From Desulfotignum sp. (GTDB taxonomy: Bacteria > Desulfobacterota > Desulfobacteria > Desulfobacterales > Desulfobacteraceae), in contig JAABSO010000022.1 in NCBI GenBank assembly GCA_011390335.1, positions 1 through 64,000 on the forward strand: a stretch of DNA of 64,000 bases, read 5' to 3'. The first letter of the stretch is position 1. Each line of letters begins with the position of its first letter. Shown here one piece after another: positions 60,074 through 64,000 of this stretch. Under the pieces are notes generated by a model that saw only the letters and a program-made list of their open reading frames with translations, made no database searches and had not been told where the DNA came from. The position numbers were made by a program, and so were the translations under genes.

Positions 60074-62346
60074 TCGGATACAATGTAGTGGGACAGCGGA
60101 TCCCCAAACTGGATGCAGCCCAGAAAGCCATGGGCAGGGCGGAATATATCCAGGATGTCAGACTGCCGGGCATGCTCTTTGGCAAGATTCTTTACAGCAG
60201 ACACGCCCATGCAAAGATCACGGCCATGGATATCTCCAAAGCCCGGGCCCTGCCCGGGGTCCATGCCGTGCTGACGGGAAAGGATATCCCGCCCAGGATG
60301 CGCATGGGATTTTACAAGGACAACCCGCCGCTGAAGGCGGACAAAGTGTGCTGCTTCAGAGATGAAATCGCGGCGGTGGCTGCTGTGTCGGAAGAGGTGG
60401 CAAAAAAAGCACTCAGCCTCATCGAGGTGGAATACGAACCTTTGCCTGGGGTGTTCGACCCGGAGGCAGCCATGGAAAAAAACGCGCCCCTGGTACACGA
60501 GGCCCACAAGAGCAACGTGCTCAAACTGCCCTGGAAACTGCACTACGGGGATGTGGAAGCTGCGGAAAAAGATTCCGCCTTTGTGGCGGAAGATCGGTTC
60601 ACCACCACCTGGGTCACCCACTGCTGCCTGTCCACCTCCGGGGCCGTAGCCCTGTTCGATGCATCAGACAATCTGACCGTCTATTCCAACACCCAGATTC
60701 CGTCTCTGGCCCAGAAGGATTTTTTAGAAACCCTGGCGGCTATGGATCTGAAAAACAAGCGGGTCCGGGTGATCAAGCCGGTCATCGGCGGCGGGTTCGG
60801 CTCCAAGCTGGACACCTATGCCTATGAACACATCGCCATTCTGCTGGCCCATAAATGCCGAAAACCGGTGAAGATCCTGTTTGACAGAAAAGAGGAGTTC
60901 GAAGCCACCTCCACCCGCCAGCCCACGGTGATATATATCCGCCAGGGGTGTGACAAAGAGGGACATCTCACCTTCCGAAACATCCGCATGGTCCTGGACA
61001 ACGGGGCCCGCACCTCCTGGGGGGCCACCACCCCGTCGGTGATGATGATGCCCATCACATCCCTTTACCGGGTCCCCAATGTGCGGTATGATGCCAAGTG
61101 TGTATACACCAACAACACCTATTCCCAGGCCATGCGGGGGTACGGCAATCCTCAGGCCACCTTTGCCATCGAGTCCTGCATGGACATGCTGGCAAAAAAA
61201 GCGGGGATCGATCCGGTGGCATTCCGGCGCATCAACCAGAATGAACCCGGTGATGTTACTCCCCAGGGGTTCAAAATCACCTCCTGCGGCCTTGGGCAGT
61301 GCATCGATGCCGTGGAAAAGGAACTGGCCGCAGACCAGCCCCTGGGAGAGGGGGAAGGCATAGGCGTTGCTTCGCTCATACATGTGGGGGGCGGAGCCCG
61401 GATTTACAAATCCGACGGGTGCGGTGCCATACTTAAAATGGATGATTTCGGCAAGGTGGATATCTTTACCGGCGGCACAGACATGGGCCAGGGCCTGGAC
61501 AACATGATCGCCCAGATCGTGGCCGAGGAGCTGGGGCTTTTGGCCGAAGACATCAATGTGGTGCATTCCGATACTGATGTGTGTCCCTGGGATGTGGGGG
61601 CCCACGCCAGCCGCTCTACCTTTGTGGCGGGCAATGCCGCCCTGGGTGCAGCCAGACGGGCAAAGCAGACCCTGCTGGCATTCGGGGCCAGATTGTTTGA
61701 AGTGGCACCCGAAGACCTGGTTATGGAGAACCGGACAGTGTCAGTAAAAAATGATCCGGAAAAATTCATGCCTGTGGACAAGCTGCTGCGCAAGGCCCAT
61801 TTCTCACCGGGCGGCACCATGCTTATGGCTGATTATTTTTATGATCCCCCCAATGAGAACATGGGAAAAGATTTTCGGTGCAACCTGTCGGTGACCTACT
61901 CCTTTGGCGTACATGGGGTGCGGGTCCATGTGGACAAAGAAACCGGCAAAGTCCTGGTGAAAAACTATGTGGCAGCCCATGATGTGGGCCGGGCCATCAA
62001 CCCCATGCTCCTGGAGGGCCAGGTATACGGCGGGGTGATCATGGGCCTGGGGTATGCCCTGTCCGAGGAGGTGATGATAAAAGAGGGACAGATCAAGAAC
62101 CCCAACTTCAGGGACTACAAATTGTTTACCGCCAAGGATGTCGTCCCCATCAAGGCCCCGGTCATCGAAACCCATGACCCGGACGGGCCTTTCGGGGCCA
62201 AGGGGATCGGAGAACCCGGATGCGTACCCACGGCCCCGGCTGTGGCCAATGCTATTTTTCAGGCTGTGGGCGTGCGTATCAAGGATCTGCCCATCACCCC
62301 GGAAAAGGTGCTGGCAGCGATCCAGGAACAAAGCAAGGGCAGCTGA
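60070..62346 (+). CDS. Molybdenum hydroxylase, molybdopterin subunit (candidate indoleacetate dehydrogenase)
   Basis: 758 residues, a normal length for the large subunit. VIGGGFGSKLD, AMRGYGNPQATFAIES and the catalytic Glu715 in GAKGIGEPGC are present; the CODH-type selenium-loop motif is absent. The family hydroxylates carbon next to nitrogen in aromatic rings with water as oxygen donor and no O2. That makes a lactam, the substrate type of the HyuAB enzyme encoded just upstream. The order FAD, FeS, Mo and the shared overlaps show a single operon. The exact substrate is inferred from context. Confidence 0.9.
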   Translation: MIGYNVVGQRIPKLDAAQKAMGRAEYIQDVRLPGMLFGKILYSRHAHAKITAMDISKARALPGVHAVLTGKDIPPRMRMGFYKDNPPLKADKVCCFRDEIAAVAAVSEEVAKKALSLIEVEYEPLPGVFDPEAAMEKNAPLVHEAHKSNVLKLPWKLHYGDVEAAEKDSAFVAEDRFTTTWVTHCCLSTSGAVALFDASDNLTVYSNTQIPSLAQKDFLETLAAMDLKNKRVRVIKPVIGGGFGSKLDTYAYEHIAILLAHKCRKPVKILFDRKEEFEATSTRQPTVIYIRQGCDKEGHLTFRNIRMVLDNGARTSWGATTPSVMMMPITSLYRVPNVRYDAKCVYTNNTYSQAMRGYGNPQATFAIESCMDMLAKKAGIDPVAFRRINQNEPGDVTPQGFKITSCGLGQCIDAVEKELAADQPLGEGEGIGVASLIHVGGGARIYKSDGCGAILKMDDFGKVDIFTGGTDMGQGLDNMIAQIVAEELGLLAEDINVVHSDTDVCPWDVGAHASRSTFVAGNAALGAARRAKQTLLAFGARLFEVAPEDLVMENRTVSVKNDPEKFMPVDKLLRKAHFSPGGTMLMADYFYDPPNENMGKDFRCNLSVTYSFGVHGVRVHVDKETGKVLVKNYVAAHDVGRAINPMLLEGQVYGGVIMGLGYALSEEVMIKEGQIKNPNFRDYKLFTAKDVVPIKAPVIETHDPDGPFGAKGIGEPGCVPTAPAVANAIFQAVGVRIKDLPITPEKVLAAIQEQSKGS

Positions 62347-62395
62347 AAAGCTGGGAGTATATTATTTTAATGCACAATTTTTTGGAGGTGAAGTC

Positions 62396-63406
62396 ATGAT
62401 CAAACGAACCATGCTGCTTGGCACAATGTTTATTTTCGTTATCGTCACCTGCCTTTCCCTGTTTGCAACTGTTGCCGTGGCAGGCAAAATCACCCTGAAC
62501 TACGCCAATTTCCCGCCGGCCCCCACCTTTCCCTGTGTGCAGATGGAGCGGTGGAAAACAGAAGTTGAAAAACGTACCAACGGCCAGGTGGAGGTGAAAA
62601 CCTTTCCCGGCGGCACCCTTTTAGGGGCCAAGGAGATGATGGACGGGGTGATTGCCGGCCAGGCCGACATCGGCAATATCTGCATGGCCTATCAGCCCGG
62701 CCGGTTCATTGTCACCAATGCCACCAGCCTGCCCCTGGGCATTGCCGATGCCAGATCAGGGTCCATCGCCCTGCTCAAGCTGTATGAAAAATACAAACCC
62801 GAGGCGTTCAAGGATGTGGTGGTGCTCACCATGTTCACCAATGCACCGGGCAATATCATGTCCAAACAGCCGGTACGGAACATGGCAGACCTGAAAGGCA
62901 TGGACCTGCGGGCTTCCGGTGATTCCGCCACCATTCTCAAGGCCTGGGGCGCCAATCCGGTGGGCATGCCCATGCCCGCCACGGTGGAAGCGCTGCAGAA
63001 AGGCACGGTCAAGGGATTGTTTTCCTCTCTTGAGGTGATGAAGGATTTCAAGTTTGCTGAAAACTGCAAATACATCACCATGGTGGATGCCGGGATCTAC
63101 CCATTTGCCGTGGTCATGAACAAGGGTGCCTGGGCCAAACTGCCGGCCGATGTGCAGCAGGTGATGATGGACCTCAAAGAGGAGCAGGCCATCTGGACCG
63201 GGGAATACATGGACCAGCAGATCAAAGATGCCGTGGCCTGGTCCAAAGAGGAGCAGGGCGTGGAGGTGATCACCCTGCCGGCGGATGAAAAGGCCAAATG
63301 GGATGAAAAAATCACCTTTATGGTGGATGACTGGATTGAAAATGCCAAGGCCAAAGGGTTTCCGGCCGAGGAGATCATCAACGACATCAAGGCGTTCATC
63401 CAATAG
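62396..63406 (+). CDS. TRAP transporter solute-binding protein, DctP type
   Basis: 336 residues from ATG 62396 (GGAGGTG upstream). A signal peptide (about 1-28, ending AVAGK) precedes the DctP fold with LNYANFPPAPTFPCVQMERW, TKMFPGGTLLGAKE written here as KTFPGGTLLGAKEMMDG, and the substrate carboxylate region (MADLKGMDLRASGDSATILK). TRAP proteins bind organic acids in the periplasm. Its position at the end of the aryl-acid cluster makes it the probable importer of the cluster's substrate. It is 49 bases after the hydroxylase gene. Confidence 0.88.
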   Translation: MIKRTMLLGTMFIFVIVTCLSLFATVAVAGKITLNYANFPPAPTFPCVQMERWKTEVEKRTNGQVEVKTFPGGTLLGAKEMMDGVIAGQADIGNICMAYQPGRFIVTNATSLPLGIADARSGSIALLKLYEKYKPEAFKDVVVLTMFTNAPGNIMSKQPVRNMADLKGMDLRASGDSATILKAWGANPVGMPMPATVEALQKGTVKGLFSSLEVMKDFKFAENCKYITMVDAGIYPFAVVMNKGAWAKLPADVQQVMMDLKEEQAIWTGEYMDQQIKDAVAWSKEEQGVEVITLPADEKAKWDEKITFMVDDWIENAKAKGFPAEEIINDIKAFIQ

Positions 63407-63420
63407 TATTTATTAAACCG

Positions 63421-63445
63421 CCTGTCCGGCCCCGGGCCGGACAGG
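63421..63445 (+). promoter_or_regulatory. Intercistronic hairpin between TRAP binding-protein and small permease genes
   Basis: Arms CCTGTCCGGCC (63421-63431) and GGCCGGACAGG (63435-63445) pair perfectly around a three-base loop. No T run follows. Such hairpins after binding-protein genes shield the upstream mRNA from decay and so give more binding protein than permease; that role is inferred. Confidence 0.55.
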
Positions 63446-63459
63446 TCCGGAGGCTGCCA

Positions 63460-63948
63460 ATGGAGCTGCTGTCCCGCATCAACAAATATTTGAACATGGC
63501 CCTGACCCTCACCGGCGGGGTGTTTCTGGTGGGTATGATCCTGCTGACCTGTGCCAACATCCTTAGCCGCCAGATTTTTGTGCCCATCCCCGGCACCTTT
63601 GAACTCATGGGATATGCCGGGGCTGTGGTTACTGCTTTTGCCCTGGGCTATACCCAGTTCACCAACGGCCACATCAGTGTGGATGTGCTGGTGAATATGT
63701 ATCCCAGGCCTGTAAAACGCCTGGTGACCCTTATCAATACCGGGGTGTGCTGCGTATTTTTCGGCCTGGCTGCCTGGCATGTGATGCAGAAGGCCCTGAC
63801 ACTGATGCGGGTGGGGGAGCTGTCCGAAACCCTGCGCATCATTTATTACCCCTTTACTCTGGCCGTGGCATTCGGATGCCTGATCCTCTGCCTGGCCTTG
63901 TTCATGGATTTTCTAAAAGCCCTGTTTCCCCAAAAGGAGAGACCATGA
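63460..63948 (+). CDS. TRAP transporter small permease, DctQ type
   Basis: 162 residues with four membrane segments (about 15-35, 45-65, 85-105, 125-150), as usual for DctQ. It starts MELLSRINKYLNMALTLTGG; GGTCCGGAGG lies upstream. It supports the large permease in the TRAP complex of the inner membrane. The stop overlaps the following start by four bases. Confidence 0.85.
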   Translation: MELLSRINKYLNMALTLTGGVFLVGMILLTCANILSRQIFVPIPGTFELMGYAGAVVTAFALGYTQFTNGHISVDVLVNMYPRPVKRLVTLINTGVCCVFFGLAAWHVMQKALTLMRVGELSETLRIIYYPFTLAVAFGCLILCLALFMDFLKALFPQKERP

Positions 63949-64000
63949 GTATTACCCTGGTGGGCATTATCGGTATTGTGGCGCTGCTGTTCATCCTGTT
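63945..64000 (+). CDS. TRAP transporter large permease, DctM type (start only)
   Basis: Only the first 18 codons are in the window, reading MSITLVGIIGIVALLFIL, a hydrophobic start as in DctM proteins. It overlaps the small permease stop (ATGA) and has AAAGGAGAG upstream. Position in a TRAP operon supports the call; the rest lies beyond the right edge. Confidence 0.7.
   Translation, partial: MSITLVGIIGIVALLFIL

Noticed and set aside
58595..62346. Aerobic-type CO dehydrogenase or 4-hydroxybenzoyl-CoA reductase
   Set aside because: The large subunit lacks the CODH active-site loop (AYRCSFR) and the FAD subunit lacks the extra iron-sulfur loop of the reductase; context favours an N-heteroaromatic hydroxylase.

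Overview
The window looks like chromosomal DNA of a sulfate-reducing deltaproteobacterium (Desulfobacterota, Desulfobacteraceae type; inference). The reasons are a GC content in the mid-50s, long anaerobic catabolic operons built on ferredoxin-linked 2-oxoacid oxidoreductases, CoA-transferases and B12 mutases, several conserved small deltaproteobacterial hypothetical proteins, and no respiratory oxygenases. No rRNA, tRNA, CRISPR array or intact transposase was found.

Layout. 1-5.7 kb: a minus-strand MoxR/Bat operon (MoxR ATPase, DUF58, small membrane protein, BatA, BatB-BatC fusion, BatD running off the left edge) with a good sigma70-type promoter. 5.8-12.8 kb: a mixed, partly AT-rich stretch with tag, a PIN-domain toxin and its small partner, an unrecognised helical protein, a START-like protein, a lipase-like hydrolase and several gene remnants (RhuM-like, YciI-like, hydrolase tail), then a Cys-rich protein coupled to an ABC/AAA ATPase. 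12.9-24.6 kb: housekeeping genes (TrpB2-type tryptophan synthase beta, aminotransferase, acyl-CoA synthetase, DEAD-box helicase with a leader terminator, ArgC, LOG-family protein), an operon of three small Cys-containing proteins, and a candidate C-rich small RNA. 24.7-28.8 kb: AsmA-like protein and a TIM-barrel protein.

28.7-38.2 kb: a GntR-linked region (MFS, GntR, FAD oxidoreductase, complete dipeptide-type ABC importer) bounded by two direct copies of a 200-bp palindromic, terminal-inverted-repeat element, with a solo end of the same element inside. It is followed by a UroD-family methyltransferase, a second MFS protein and a PAS histidine kinase. A separate pair of diverged structured repeats lies at 16.4 and 42.6-42.8 kb.

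43-64 kb is the most interesting part. It is a GntR-controlled catabolic cluster: biotin-type carboxylase/decarboxylase beta subunit, acyl-CoA dehydrogenase, IorAB, family III CoA-transferase, GntR, MeaB, two-subunit B12 acyl-CoA mutase, HyuA/HyuB ATP-dependent lactam hydrolase, PaaK-type CoA ligase, three-subunit molybdenum hydroxylase and a TRAP transporter. Enzyme for enzyme this matches the anaerobic indoleacetate (auxin) pathway known from denitrifying Aromatoleum/Azoarcus. The steps would be: Mo-dependent hydroxylation to the oxindole lactam; ATP-dependent ring opening; CoA transfer; B12 carbon-skeleton rearrangement; decarboxylation; acyl-CoA dehydrogenation. IorAB would feed in tryptophan-derived indolepyruvate and the TRAP system would import the acid. 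Two promoters in the cluster carry the same GntR-type palindrome at the same spacing from the -35 box. The final beta-oxidation genes are not in the window.
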